Shown piece by piece: positions 8,746 to 16,613 of a DNA stretch of 64,000 nt. A program made the position numbers and the translations under genes. Within the stretch, counting starts at the first letter, position 1; every line of letters begins with the position of its first letter. This DNA comes from Streptomyces sp. 2131.1 (GTDB lineage: Bacteria; Actinomycetota; Actinomycetes; Streptomycetales; Streptomycetaceae), in contig NZ_FNSY01000001.1 in NCBI RefSeq assembly GCF_900105515.1, forward strand, positions 992,001 to 1,056,000. Reading direction: 5' to 3'. The notes beneath the pieces are model-generated. The model did no database searches and had not been told where the DNA came from. It was given only the letters and a program-made list of their open reading frames with translations.

Positions 8746-9542
8746 GCGGACCACCTGCTCAGGGCGCGTACGGCGGTGCCCGCCGCCCGGTCCGCGTCGG
8801 CGGCGGCCGCCTCGTCGACGACGCCCAGGTAGCGGCGCCGCACCTCGTCGGACGCGGCCAGCTCGTCGGCCGGTCCGTGCAGGGTGACCTCGCCGACCTC
8901 CAGGACGTACGCCGTGGTCGCGAGCCGCAGGGCTATCGCCGCGTTCTGCTCGACGAGCAGGACGGACGTGCCCGAGGCGTTGATCTCCCGCACCGTGTCG
9001 GCGATGCGCTGCGCCATCAGGGGCGCGAGGCCGAGGGAGGGTTCGTCGAGCAGGAGCAGCCGGGGCCGGGCCATCAGGGCGCGCCCCATGGCCAGCATCT
9101 GCTGCTCCCCGCCGGACAGCAGCCCGGCGCTCTGGTGTGCGCGGCGGGCCAGGACCGGGAACAGCTCGTGCACGCGGTCCAGCGCCTCGGCCGCCGCCCT
9201 TCGGCCTCCGGGGGCGCCGAGGGCTCCCGCCCTCAGGTTGTCCGCCACCGTCATCCGGGCGAACACCTGTCGGCCCTCGGGTACCTGGACGATCCCGGCG
9301 GCCACGATCCGGTCGGGCCGCAGCCGCTCCAGTGGGTGCCCGTCGAACCGGACGGTGCCGGTGGCGGTGCCCCCGTGGAAGCGCAGGGTCCGCGACAGCG
9401 CGCGCAGCAGCGTGGTCTTGCCGGCCCCGTTGCCGCCGAGTACGGCGGTGATCGCGCCCGGCGGGACGTCGAGGTCGATGTCCCGCAGTGAACGGACCGG
9501 GCCGTAGGCGGCGGAGAGTGCGCGGATCTCCAGCGTCGGCAT
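8742..9542 (-). CDS. livF: Branched-chain amino-acid ABC transporter ATP-binding protein LivF
   Basis: This is the first gene of the liv operon, 266 residues. Walker A is GGNGAGKTT, the signature LSGGEQQ, and Walker B LLLLDEPSLGLAP. I chose the ATG at 9542 because AAGGAGGAGG sits directly upstream at good spacing; an in-frame codon 12 residues earlier lacks such support. The five liv genes (livF-G-H-M-binding protein) are all joined by 4-8 base overlaps, so they are probably one transcript. Confidence 0.91.
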   Translation of the reverse strand: MPTLEIRALSAAYGPVRSLRDIDLDVPPGAITAVLGGNGAGKTTLLRALSRTLRFHGGTATGTVRFDGHPLERLRPDRIVAAGIVQVPEGRQVFARMTVADNLRAGALGAPGGRRAAAEALDRVHELFPVLARRAHQSAGLLSGGEQQMLAMGRALMARPRLLLLDEPSLGLAPLMAQRIADTVREINASGTSVLLVEQNAAIALRLATTAYVLEVGEVTLHGPADELAASDEVRRRYLGVVDEAAAADADRAAGTAVRALSRWSA

Positions 9543-9852
9543 GGGTGTCCTCCTCCTTCCGCGTGTCTGTGTCGCCACAGGTCAGCAGGGGTGGGAGGGG
9601 GGCGTCCATGGGGGTGGGGGGAAGCGGTGCGGGTGCCACGGGGGTGGGGGGCGGGGTTGTGCGGGCGCACAGGCCGGCGGCGCCCGCGGCGGGCGTTGTC
9701 CCCTACCCGCCCCTTCCCGTAACCGGGGGCTCCGCCCCCGGACCTCCGCTCCTCAATCGCCGGAGGGGCTGAAGAACGAGCCTCGCCGGCGATTGAGCCG
9801 CGGGGTCTGGGGCGGAGCCCCAGTTACGGGAAGGGGCGGGCAGGGGAAAGCC
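9543..9852. other. Non-coding gap between glycerate kinase and liv operon
   Basis: No gene is supported here. The left part (about 9585-9660) is G-rich, with two copies of gggggtgggggg separated by about 20 bases. The right part is the large inverted repeat described separately. The liv promoter should lie in this gap, but I see no convincing -10/-35 pair. Confidence 0.6.
9706..9840. repeat. Large imperfect inverted-repeat element
   Basis: The outer arms cccgccccttcccgt (9706-9720) and 9826-9840 are perfect reverse complements. Inside them are two further complementary stretches: gggggctccgccccc against ggggcggagcccc, and ctcaatcgccgg (9752-9763) against ccggcgattgag (9785-9796). The whole 135 bases can fold into one long hairpin. 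It lies just downstream of the glycerate kinase gene and probably terminates it. The motif GGGGGCTCCGCCCCCGG next to CTCAATCGCCGG resembles an intergenic repeat commonly seen in Streptomyces genomes. Confidence 0.8.
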
Positions 9853-10989
9853 TCAGGCCAGAAAGTCGCGCGCGATCGACTCCGCCGCGCGCTCAAGCAA
9901 CGGCCCCGCCTCCGCCATGCACACCGCAGGATCCGGCTCCAGGTCCAGCAGCGCGTACGCCCGCCGGATCCCCGCCCCCTCCAGCGCCTCCGGCGACAGC
10001 GCGAGGCGCCCGCACACCGCGACGACCTCCACGCCCGCGGCCCGCGCCGCCGCCGCGACCCCCGCCGGCGCCTTGCCGTGCAGGGTCTGCGCGTCGAGGG
10101 AGCCCTCGCCGGTGATGACGAACGTCGCCCGCTCCAGCGCGGGCGCGAAGCCCAGGACGTCGAGCATGACCTCGATCCCGGGGCGGAAGCGCGCGCCGAG
10201 GGCGACGAGTGCGCCGTAGCCGATGCCGCCCGCCGCACCGGCGCCGGGGAGTCCGGCCTGCTCGGGGCCGAGGAGCGAGGCGTAGTGCGCCAGTGCCGCG
10301 TCGAGCACCGCGATGTCGGCCTCGGTGGCGCCCTTCTGGCGGCCGTAGACCTCGGGCGCGCCCTTCGGGCCGGTCAGCGGGTTGTCGACATCGCTGGCGA
10401 GGACCAGGTCGATGCCCGCGAGTCGGGGGTCGAGGCCGGAGAGGTCCGCCTCGGCGAGGTCCGCGAGGCCGCCGCCGCCGGGGCCGACCGGCTTGCCGTC
10501 CGCGTCCAGGAAGCGCGCGCCTAGCGCGGCGAGCATGCCGGCGCCGCCGTCCGTGGTCGCGCTGCCGCCGACGCCGAAGACGATGGTCCGCGCCCCCGCG
10601 TCGGCCGCGGCGAGGAGGAGCTCGCCGGAGCCGTACGTGGTGGCGGTGAGCGGCGCGAAGACCCCGTCGGGCAGGTGCTGGAGGCCGGACGCCTCGGCCA
10701 TCTCGACCACCGCGGTGGTCCCGCGCACCGCGTACGCGGCGGTGACGGGGTCGCCCAGCGGCCCGGTCACCCGCGCCTCGCGGCGCTCGAAGCCGGCGGC
10801 CACCGCCGCCGCCACCGTGCCGTCGCCGCCGTCCGCGACCGGCAGGGTCTCCACCCGTACACCGGGGACGACGCGCCGCAGCCCGGCCGTCACCCGCTCC
10901 GCGACCTGCACGGCCGTGAGCGAGCCCTTGAACTTGTCCGCCGCGACGAGCACGCGTGCGGTCTCCATCACTGCTCCGTCCGTCACCAT
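9853..10989 (-). CDS. Glycerate kinase
   Basis: The 378-residue protein belongs to the GckA/GlxK-type glycerate kinase family, which phosphorylates D-glycerate using ATP. The signature DKFKGSLTA appears near the N-terminus, followed by the glycine-rich VFGVGGSATTDGGAGMLAALG block and a C-terminal VITGEGSLDAQTLHGKAP block. Two starts are possible: ATG at 10989 with AAGGGAA upstream, and ATG at 10968 with GGAG upstream. The gene is divergent from the NUDIX gene. It would feed glycerate from glyoxylate or serine breakdown into glycolysis. Confidence 0.9.
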   Translation of the reverse strand: MVTDGAVMETARVLVAADKFKGSLTAVQVAERVTAGLRRVVPGVRVETLPVADGGDGTVAAAVAAGFERREARVTGPLGDPVTAAYAVRGTTAVVEMAEASGLQHLPDGVFAPLTATTYGSGELLLAAADAGARTIVFGVGGSATTDGGAGMLAALGARFLDADGKPVGPGGGGLADLAEADLSGLDPRLAGIDLVLASDVDNPLTGPKGAPEVYGRQKGATEADIAVLDAALAHYASLLGPEQAGLPGAGAAGGIGYGALVALGARFRPGIEVMLDVLGFAPALERATFVITGEGSLDAQTLHGKAPAGVAAAARAAGVEVVAVCGRLALSPEALEGAGIRRAYALLDLEPDPAVCMAEAGPLLERAAESIARDFLA

Positions 10990-11082
10990 GATTCCCTTTG
11001 CATTCGAACAGGCAGTCGCGCCGCCCCGACCCTATCCGCCGCACCCCCTCCGTGCCCATGGTCTGATCGATCAAAGTGCGCC

Positions 11083-11095
11083 TAGGCTGACCGTG
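11083..11095 (+). promoter_or_regulatory. Leaderless promoter of NUDIX gene
   Basis: A TAGGCT -10 hexamer (11083-11088) is followed by six bases and then the GTG start at 11095. No ribosome-binding site precedes the start. This layout predicts a leaderless mRNA. The -35 region is not convincing. Confidence 0.6.
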
Positions 11096-11586
11096 TGACC
11101 ACTACTGACTACGCCACGTACATCGCCGGTCTTCCCAAGGTCCTCGTCGGTGCCGCCTGTGTCTTCCGGGACGCGGGCGGCCGGGTGCTGCTGGTCGAGC
11201 CGAACTACCGGGAGGGGTGGACGCTGCCCGGCGGGACGGTCGAGTCGGCGGACGGGGAGAGCCCTCGGCAGGGTGCGCGGCGCGAGTCACTGGAGGAGAT
11301 CGGGCTCGACATCGAGCCCGGCCGGCTCCTCGTCGTCGACTGGGCGCGCGGCAGCGACCGGCCGCCGATCGTGGCGTACGTGTACGACGGCGGGGTCCTG
11401 GACGAGGAGCAGCTGAAGGCGATCCGGCTCCAGGAGTCGGAGCTCCTGTCCTGGAAGCTGGTCGAGCCGGCGGAGATCGACCAGCATCTGAAGGGGTCGC
11501 GCGCCTGGCGGATGCACGCGGCGCTGGAGGTGCTGGACTCCGGCACGGGTGCCGTGGAGCTGGAGGACGGGCGGCCCGTCGGCTGA
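11095..11586 (+). CDS. NUDIX hydrolase
   Basis: This 163-residue protein hydrolyses a nucleoside diphosphate linked to another moiety; the substrate cannot be told from sequence. The NUDIX box is clear: LPGGTVESADGES followed by REsLEEIGL, giving the metal-binding R-E-x2-E-E-x-G core. The flanking beta-strands GAACVFRDAGGRVLLVEPNY are typical. The gene stands alone, divergent from glycerate kinase and convergent with a small antitoxin-like gene. Translation probably starts on a leaderless transcript (see the promoter entry). Confidence 0.88.
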   Translation: MTTTDYATYIAGLPKVLVGAACVFRDAGGRVLLVEPNYREGWTLPGGTVESADGESPRQGARRESLEEIGLDIEPGRLLVVDWARGSDRPPIVAYVYDGGVLDEEQLKAIRLQESELLSWKLVEPAEIDQHLKGSRAWRMHAALEVLDSGTGAVELEDGRPVG

Positions 11587-11605
11587 GGCGCGGGCCCCGG
11601 CCCGG

Positions 11606-11806
11606 TCAGCCCTGGGTTTCCGGTGGCCTGGCCGTTTCCCCGCGCACGGTCTCCTCGCGCGCCGCTGTCCGCGCCTCGGTGCGGTGGCCGCGCGCGATGT
11701 AGTCGCGCACGACGAGTTCGACCGCGTCCTGCGGGTTACCGGCCCCCGCGAGCACCATCACTTCGACGACGAGTTCCGCGTCGAGGCTGATCGCCACCTT
11801 CGCCAT
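11606..11806 (-). CDS. VapB-like antitoxin / DUF2191-type small protein
   Basis: The 66-residue protein begins with a beta-strand and two helices (MAKVAISLDAELVVEVMVLAG... QDAVELVVRDYIARG). This matches the N-terminal part of VapB-type antitoxins, which bind operator DNA and neutralise a PIN-domain RNase. The C-terminal tail is polar and low complexity. No PIN-domain toxin is encoded on either side, so it is either an orphan antitoxin or a stand-alone regulator. The ATG is preceded only by a weak purine stretch. Family call is tentative. Confidence 0.6.
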   Translation of the reverse strand: MAKVAISLDAELVVEVMVLAGAGNPQDAVELVVRDYIARGHRTEARTAAREETVRGETARPPETQG

Positions 11807-11892
11807 GGCGGGACGGTAGCACCGCTCCCCGATCCGAAGGAGCGCACTCCGCAGGCGTTCCTGCTCGCGCGGCGGCGGCCGACCGGGTGAGG

Positions 11893-12050
11893 TAGCATCG
11901 ACGGCTGCGAAGGGGAGTAGCCCCGCAAACCGGTCGTCGACACACTGGAGCCCTTGGGTTCCCGGTGGCCGGGCTCGTGGATCATCACGGGTGGGCGAGA
12001 CCTTCGGTCAGGTATGACACGCCCACGCCCTGTGGGCGGTGCCGTCATGC
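11893..12050 (+). ncRNA. Probable yybP-ykoY manganese riboswitch
   Basis: The leader of the UPF0016 gene contains aggggagtagccccg (11911-11925), the hallmark GGGGAGUAGC of the yybP-ykoY aptamer. Further GC-rich paired segments and a GAGACC...GGTC element follow in a 230-base 5' leader that carries no gene. The downstream gene belongs to a Mn(II)/cation exporter family known to be controlled by this riboswitch class. A TAGCAT -10-like hexamer lies at 11893-11898. The 3' boundary is approximate because I did not fold the RNA. Confidence 0.75.
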
Positions 12051-12130
12051 CGGGCCGAGTGGTCCTCCGAAACGCCCGAGCGGCACTTCGCGGAGATCCG
12101 GGGCCCGGCTCGTACAGAAAGCCACCCGGA

Positions 12131-12715
12131 ATGCATCTCGACCCCCTGGCGATCATCACCGCTTTCGGGCTGATCTTCCTCGCCGAACTCCCGGACAAGA
12201 CGATGTTCGCGTCGCTCGCGATGGGCACGCGCATGCGGCCGCTCTATGTCTGGTTCGGCACCTCCTCCGCGTTCATCGTGCATGTCGCCATCGCGGTGGG
12301 GGCGGGCGGGCTGCTCGGTCTGCTGCCCGACTGGATCGTCAAACTCGTCTCGGCCTCCCTCTTCGCGTTCGGCGCCTTCATGCTGCTGCGCGGGGGCGGT
12401 GACGACGAGGACGACGAGGCGGGCCCGAAGACGGTGACCGGGTTCTGGCCGGTGTACTCGACGGCCTTCATGGCGGTGTTCATCAGCGAGTGGGGCGACC
12501 TCACACAGATCACGACGGCAAACCTGGCGGCGAGCAACGGCGCCTGGTCGACCGCGATCGGTTCCGCCGCCGCCCTGATGTCCGTGTCGGCGCTTGCGCT
12601 GCTGGCCGGCCGGTTCATCGCGAAGCGCGTACCGCTGAAGACCGTCCAGCGGATCGGCGGGCTCTGCATGCTGGGTCTGGCGATCTGGACGGTGACCGAG
12701 ATCTTCACCGGCTGA
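12131..12715 (+). CDS. UPF0016/GDT1 (TMEM165) family cation exporter, probable Mn(II) efflux
   Basis: The 194-residue membrane protein has six predicted helices in two inverted repeats. Each carries the family's E-x-G-D-(K/R)-(T/S)-like motif: AELPDKT in the first repeat and SEWGDLT in the second. An acidic cytoplasmic loop (GGDDEDDEAG) lies between them. Bacterial members such as MntX export manganese. I chose the ATG at 12131, where the protein begins directly with the first helix; an earlier in-frame codon would overlap the riboswitch. No strong ribosome-binding site is visible, so control of translation by the leader is plausible. Confidence 0.87.
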   Translation: MHLDPLAIITAFGLIFLAELPDKTMFASLAMGTRMRPLYVWFGTSSAFIVHVAIAVGAGGLLGLLPDWIVKLVSASLFAFGAFMLLRGGGDDEDDEAGPKTVTGFWPVYSTAFMAVFISEWGDLTQITTANLAASNGAWSTAIGSAAALMSVSALALLAGRFIAKRVPLKTVQRIGGLCMLGLAIWTVTEIFTG

Positions 12716-12727
12716 CCGGCGAGGCTT

Positions 12728-12787
12728 GCCGTACGGCGAAGGGCCCCGCACACACACGCGTGTGTGCGGGGCCCTTCGCCGTACGGC
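12728..12787. terminator. 60-bp near-perfect palindrome, bidirectional terminator
   Basis: Positions 12728-12757 and 12758-12787 are reverse complements except at the centre, giving about a 28-bp stem. It begins gccgtacggcgaagggcccc and lies between convergent genes, ending just inside the ogt stop region. It should terminate transcription from both sides. Confidence 0.92.
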
Positions 12788-12788
12788 C

Positions 12789-13289
12789 TCAGAACAGCGC
12801 CGGCGCGCTCTCCCCCGTACCGTTCTCGAACGCCAGCAGGCGCTGCTTCCGGTCCAGGCCGCCGCCGTAGCCGGTAAGGCCTCCCGACGCCCCGATCACG
12901 CGGTGGCAGGGCACGATGATGCCGACCGGGTTCTTGCCGTTGGCCAGCCCCACCGCCCGGGAGGCGCCGGGCTTGCCGAGGTTCTGGGCGAGTTCGCCGT
13001 ACGAGCGGGTCTCGCCGTACGGGATGAGCCGCAGCTGTTCCCAGACACTCCGCTGGAACGGCGTGCCGTCCAGGCGCAACGGCAGGTCGAAGTCGCGGAG
13101 TTCGCCGGCGAAGTAGGCGTCGAGCTGGCGGACCACCTCGGGGAACGGGCGGGGGTCGGGCTCGCCGAAGGTCCCCTCCGGGGGCCGGTGGCGCTGGCCG
13201 GTCATGTAGAGGCCGGCGAGGACGCCGTCGGTGGCAACGAGGGTCAGCGGGCCGTAGGGGCTGTCGACGACGGTGTGCTGCCGGGTCAC
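12789..13289 (-). CDS. ogt: Methylated-DNA-protein-cysteine S-methyltransferase (Ogt type)
   Basis: The 166-residue suicide enzyme removes alkyl groups from O6-alkylguanine onto its own cysteine. The active site PCHRV and the preceding NPVGIIVPCHRV block are intact, as are the winged-helix residues FQRSVWEQLRLIPYGETRSYGELA. The GTG at 13289 overlaps the stop of the upstream Ada-AlkA gene (GTGA), so the two repair genes are translationally coupled. The upstream sequence in the same frame is shadow reading of the ada-alkA gene. Confidence 0.95.
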   Translation of the reverse strand: MTRQHTVVDSPYGPLTLVATDGVLAGLYMTGQRHRPPEGTFGEPDPRPFPEVVRQLDAYFAGELRDFDLPLRLDGTPFQRSVWEQLRLIPYGETRSYGELAQNLGKPGASRAVGLANGKNPVGIIVPCHRVIGASGGLTGYGGGLDRKQRLLAFENGTGESAPALF

Positions 13290-14776
13290 GGGGCACTTCC
13301 TTGGGGTGACGGGAGGTGGTTGATGGGGTGGTCGTCGACCGTCCAGAGGTACTGCACTGCGTACGCGCGCCAGGGGCGCCAGCTCGCCGCGCGGGCCGTG
13401 AGCGCGGCCGGGGTGGACGGCAGGCCGAGCTGCTGGGCGGACCTGCGGATGCCGAGGTCGGTCGGGAGGAAGGCGTCCGGATCGCCGAGCGCGCGCATGG
13501 CGATGACCTCGACGGTCCAGGGGCCGAACCCCGGCAGCGCGGCCAGTTCGGTGCGGGCCCGCTCCCAGTCGGAGTCGGGGCCGAGGCGCAGCGAGCCGTC
13601 CGCGAGGGCCTGGACGAGGGTGGTGAGCGTGCGGCGGCGGCTGCGCGGGAGCGCCAGGTGCTCGGGGTCGAGTCCGGCCAGCGCCTCCGGGTCCGGGAAG
13701 AGGTGGGTGAGTCCCCCCTCGGGGTCTTCCACCGGGGTGCCGTGGGCGGTGACCAGGCGGGCGGCGTGGGTGCGGGCGGCGGCGGTGGACACCTGCTGGC
13801 CGAGCACGGCGCGGACGGCGAATTCGGCGCCGTCGACGGTCCTCGGCACCCGGCGGCCCGGTGCCGTGTCGACCAGCGGGGCGAGCAGCGGGTCGGTGCG
13901 CAGTTGCTCGTCCACGGCGACCGGGTCGGCGTCCAGGTCGAGGAGCCAGCGGCACCGGCTGATGGCGAGGGTCAGGTCGCGCGGGTCGGTGAGGGAAAGC
14001 CGGCAGGCGATGTGGTCGGGGCGCGGGGTGAGCGCGACGATGCCGTGGCCGTGCGGCAGGGCGAGGGTGCGGCGGTACGCACCGTCGCGCCACTCCTCGA
14101 CGCCGGGGACGGCGGTCGCGGCGAGGTGGCCGAAGAGGTTGCTGGGGTTGAGCGGGGCGCGGTACGGGAGGCGCAGCGTGATGACGCCGGGGGTGGCGGG
14201 CGCGGGTGCGGTGCGGGCGGACCGGGTGCGCAGTTCGCCGGGGGCGAGGGCGAAAACCTCGCGGACGGTGTCGTTGAAGGTGCGTACGGAGGAGAACCCG
14301 GCCGCGAAGGCGACCTCGGCCATGGGCAGGGCGGTGGTCTCGATGAGCACCCGGGCGGTCTGGGCGCGCTGGGCACGGGCGAGGGCGAGCGGTCCGGCGC
14401 CCAGCTCGGCGAGCAGCTGGCGTTCGATCTGCCGGGCCGAGTAGCCAAGGCGGGCGGCGAGGCCGGGGACGCCTTCGCGGTCGACGACGCCGTCCCGGAT
14501 GAGGCGCATCGCACGGGCCACCGAGTCGGCGCGGGCGTTCCACTCGGGCGATCCGGGGCTGGTATCGGGCCGGCACCGCTTGCAGGCCCGGAACCCGGCC
14601 TGCTGGCAGGCGGCCGCGCTCGGGTAGAACGTCATGTTCTCGGTCTTGGGCGGCACGACGGGGCAGCTCGGGCGGCAGTAGATCCGGGTGGTCAGGACCG
14701 CCGTGAAGAACCAGCCGTCGAAGCGGGCGTCCTTGGAGCGGACCGCCCGGACGCAGCGCTCGGTGTCGGTGTGCAT
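13286..14776 (-). CDS. Ada-AlkA fusion: methyl-sensing AraC-type activator with DNA-3-methyladenine glycosylase
   Basis: The 496-residue protein joins three modules. Residues 1-75 are the Ada N-terminal zinc domain with C34, C38, C65 and C68; the first is the expected methylphosphotriester acceptor. Residues about 80-190 form two AraC-type helix-turn-helices. From about residue 200 the protein is an AlkA-type glycosylase with N-terminal domain and a helix-hairpin-helix/GPD motif (LPGFGPWTVEVIAMRALG), followed by the catalytic aspartate in LPTDLGIRR. It would sense methylation damage, switch on its own operon and excise alkylated bases. It leads the operon with ogt. Confidence 0.95.
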   Translation of the reverse strand: MHTDTERCVRAVRSKDARFDGWFFTAVLTTRIYCRPSCPVVPPKTENMTFYPSAAACQQAGFRACKRCRPDTSPGSPEWNARADSVARAMRLIRDGVVDREGVPGLAARLGYSARQIERQLLAELGAGPLALARAQRAQTARVLIETTALPMAEVAFAAGFSSVRTFNDTVREVFALAPGELRTRSARTAPAPATPGVITLRLPYRAPLNPSNLFGHLAATAVPGVEEWRDGAYRRTLALPHGHGIVALTPRPDHIACRLSLTDPRDLTLAISRCRWLLDLDADPVAVDEQLRTDPLLAPLVDTAPGRRVPRTVDGAEFAVRAVLGQQVSTAAARTHAARLVTAHGTPVEDPEGGLTHLFPDPEALAGLDPEHLALPRSRRRTLTTLVQALADGSLRLGPDSDWERARTELAALPGFGPWTVEVIAMRALGDPDAFLPTDLGIRRSAQQLGLPSTPAALTARAASWRPWRAYAVQYLWTVDDHPINHLPSPQGSAP

Positions 14777-14827
14777 GGTTCAAGGATGGGCCACGGGCGG
14801 GGCCGGACGCTGGCGGAAATCCGACAT

Positions 14828-14860
14828 GGGCGTCGGGCTGCCTGGGGCTGCCCGACGCCC
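14828..14860. terminator. Hairpin terminator after aldehyde dehydrogenase gene
   Basis: gggcgtcgggc (14828-14838) pairs perfectly with gcccgacgccc (14850-14860) across an 11-base loop. It lies just past the aldehyde dehydrogenase stop and upstream of the ada-alkA promoter, so it should insulate the two operons. Confidence 0.75.
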
Positions 14861-14868
14861 GGTACGGC

Positions 14869-16581
14869 TCAGCCGAGGAGGGCGGAGGCGAAGATCCCCG
14901 GCAGCCGGGACGCCCTCGGGTCGGTCGTGTAGGCGGTGAGCCGCTCCATGGTGGTACGGCCGGTGCGGTTCGTGACGTAGTACGGCGGGCGCGGGGACAT
15001 GGACGGGGAGCCGGTGAGGAGGCCGCGCGGGGCGGGGGCGAAGGGGGCGCGTACGACCGTCTTCTCGACGTGCTCCAGCATGAACGCGTTGTGCACGAAG
15101 CCGATGCCGCTGCCGATGTCCTGGCGGCTGTGCCCGGGGAAGGCGCCCCACGGGGTGTAGCCGAGCAGGAAGCCGAAGGCCGACCAGCAGTTGACGCCGA
15201 GGGTGCCGTAGCGCAGCCCGGCGACCGCCTCCTCGACCGCGCGGCGGTGGGCGCGTTCGGTGCGGGGGTGGACCAGCAGGGTCGCGCCGAGGGTGCCGGG
15301 GAGCCGGTCGTTGGCGAACTCCGTCGCGGCGCGCAGGAATTCCGGGGCGTCGGCGCCGGGCAGGCGTACGACTCCGAGGGCGCTGGCGAACACCTCTGTG
15401 TCGAGCATCGGGTCGCCCATGTCCGTGATGTCCGGGACCAGGAGGCGGCAGGCGGCCTCGCCGTGGGTCTCGGCGTCCGGGTGGGCGCGGACGACCGCGT
15501 CGAGGCGGTCGGCGGCGCCGGGGTAGTAGTCGGCGCGGGGTGGCAGTTCGCGCAGGACGCGGCGGATCTCGGCGAGCAGCCGTTCGGTGCCGTCCCATTC
15601 GCGGGGGACGACGAGGATCTGGCTGGCGACACAGTTGTGGCCGGAGTTGTTCATCTTGCTGGTGACGATGTGCTCGGCCTGGAAGCGGAAGTCGGCCGCG
15701 CTCCACGGGCCGGGGGTGACGATGCAGGGGCTGACGCCGCCGAGTTCGCTGGTGAACGGCTTGTCGTTGAGCGGGGTGTCCTCGCTCCTGCGCCGTTCGG
15801 CCTCCTCGTCGGTGCCCCAGACGATCGCGTCGTGGGTGCGCTCGCTGCCGGTGACGTGGATGGTGTCGATGCCGTCGTGGGTGGTGAGGTAGGAGCCGGT
15901 CTCGGCCCCGCCGTCCGCGAAGCGCACCCAGCCCTTCTCGATGAACTCGGCGAAGACCTGCTCGAAGTGCGGGCGGAGGTAGGCGTTGACGGGGTTCATC
16001 TTGGCGAGGACCACCTCGCCCTCCGCGTACAGCTTGTGCAGGATGTCGAGCGGGGTGATCGCGGGGACGTTCCCCGCGCCCAGGACCAGAGCGACGGCCG
16101 GGCTGCCGGGCCGGCCCCGGTACTCCCCCGCCGCGTCGGCCAGCACCTGCTCGCGGGTGGTGCCGGGCAGGGCCCAGACCTCGGCGGTGAACCCGTTGAG
16201 CAGGAGGCGGTCCGATCCGGTGGCGGGGAAGACATCGACGAGGACGCGTCCGTCCCGGGCGCGGACGGCCCTGGGGTCGACGGGGTCCTGTCCGGCGGCC
16301 AGCCTGCGCAGTACGTGCAGGTGGGCGCTCACCGTCTGAGCCAGGGCCCAGGGCGCGGTGACCCAGTCCTCGGCGGCCCAGGCCGAGTCGGCGGCGTACC
16401 CCTTGGCGGCGGCCGCGTCGGCGACCATGGCGGGCGCGGTCTCGGCGATGCGCGGGAGCATCCGTTCGAGGAGGCGGACGCGTTCCGCGAGCGGGGCGGC
16501 GGTCCAGGCGTCGGCGTGTGCGCGGAGTTCGGAGACGGCGAGGTCGAGCGGGCTGGTGTCGAGTGCGGGGGCGGCGCTCAC
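14869..16581 (-). CDS. Aldehyde dehydrogenase family protein
   Basis: The 570-residue protein is a long member of the NAD(P)-dependent aldehyde dehydrogenase superfamily. It has the general-base region FTSELGGVSP, the catalytic cysteine in NSGHNCVASQILVVP, a cofactor-binding VTGSERTHDAIVWG segment and the C-terminal LGVNCWSAFGFLLGYTPWGAF block. It differs from classic family members in its extended N-terminus. The GTG start at 16581 lies 32 bases after the MFS gene. It is the last gene of a dioxygenase-MFS-dehydrogenase operon and probably oxidises the aldehyde released by the dioxygenase. The substrate is unknown. Confidence 0.85.
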   Translation of the reverse strand: MSAAPALDTSPLDLAVSELRAHADAWTAAPLAERVRLLERMLPRIAETAPAMVADAAAAKGYAADSAWAAEDWVTAPWALAQTVSAHLHVLRRLAAGQDPVDPRAVRARDGRVLVDVFPATGSDRLLLNGFTAEVWALPGTTREQVLADAAGEYRGRPGSPAVALVLGAGNVPAITPLDILHKLYAEGEVVLAKMNPVNAYLRPHFEQVFAEFIEKGWVRFADGGAETGSYLTTHDGIDTIHVTGSERTHDAIVWGTDEEAERRRSEDTPLNDKPFTSELGGVSPCIVTPGPWSAADFRFQAEHIVTSKMNNSGHNCVASQILVVPREWDGTERLLAEIRRVLRELPPRADYYPGAADRLDAVVRAHPDAETHGEAACRLLVPDITDMGDPMLDTEVFASALGVVRLPGADAPEFLRAATEFANDRLPGTLGATLLVHPRTERAHRRAVEEAVAGLRYGTLGVNCWSAFGFLLGYTPWGAFPGHSRQDIGSGIGFVHNAFMLEHVEKTVVRAPFAPAPRGLLTGSPSMSPRPPYYVTNRTGRTTMERLTAYTTDPRASRLPGIFASALLG

Positions 16582-16613
16582 GGGCGGGCTCCTTGGGGGC
16601 GGTGGGGGCGGGG

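Noticed and set aside
12789..15632. A very long minus-strand frame across ogt, ada-alkA and part of the aldehyde dehydrogenase gene.
   Set aside because: Only the ogt portion encodes a known protein; the rest is arginine/proline-rich shadow reading in another frame, a common effect of high GC.
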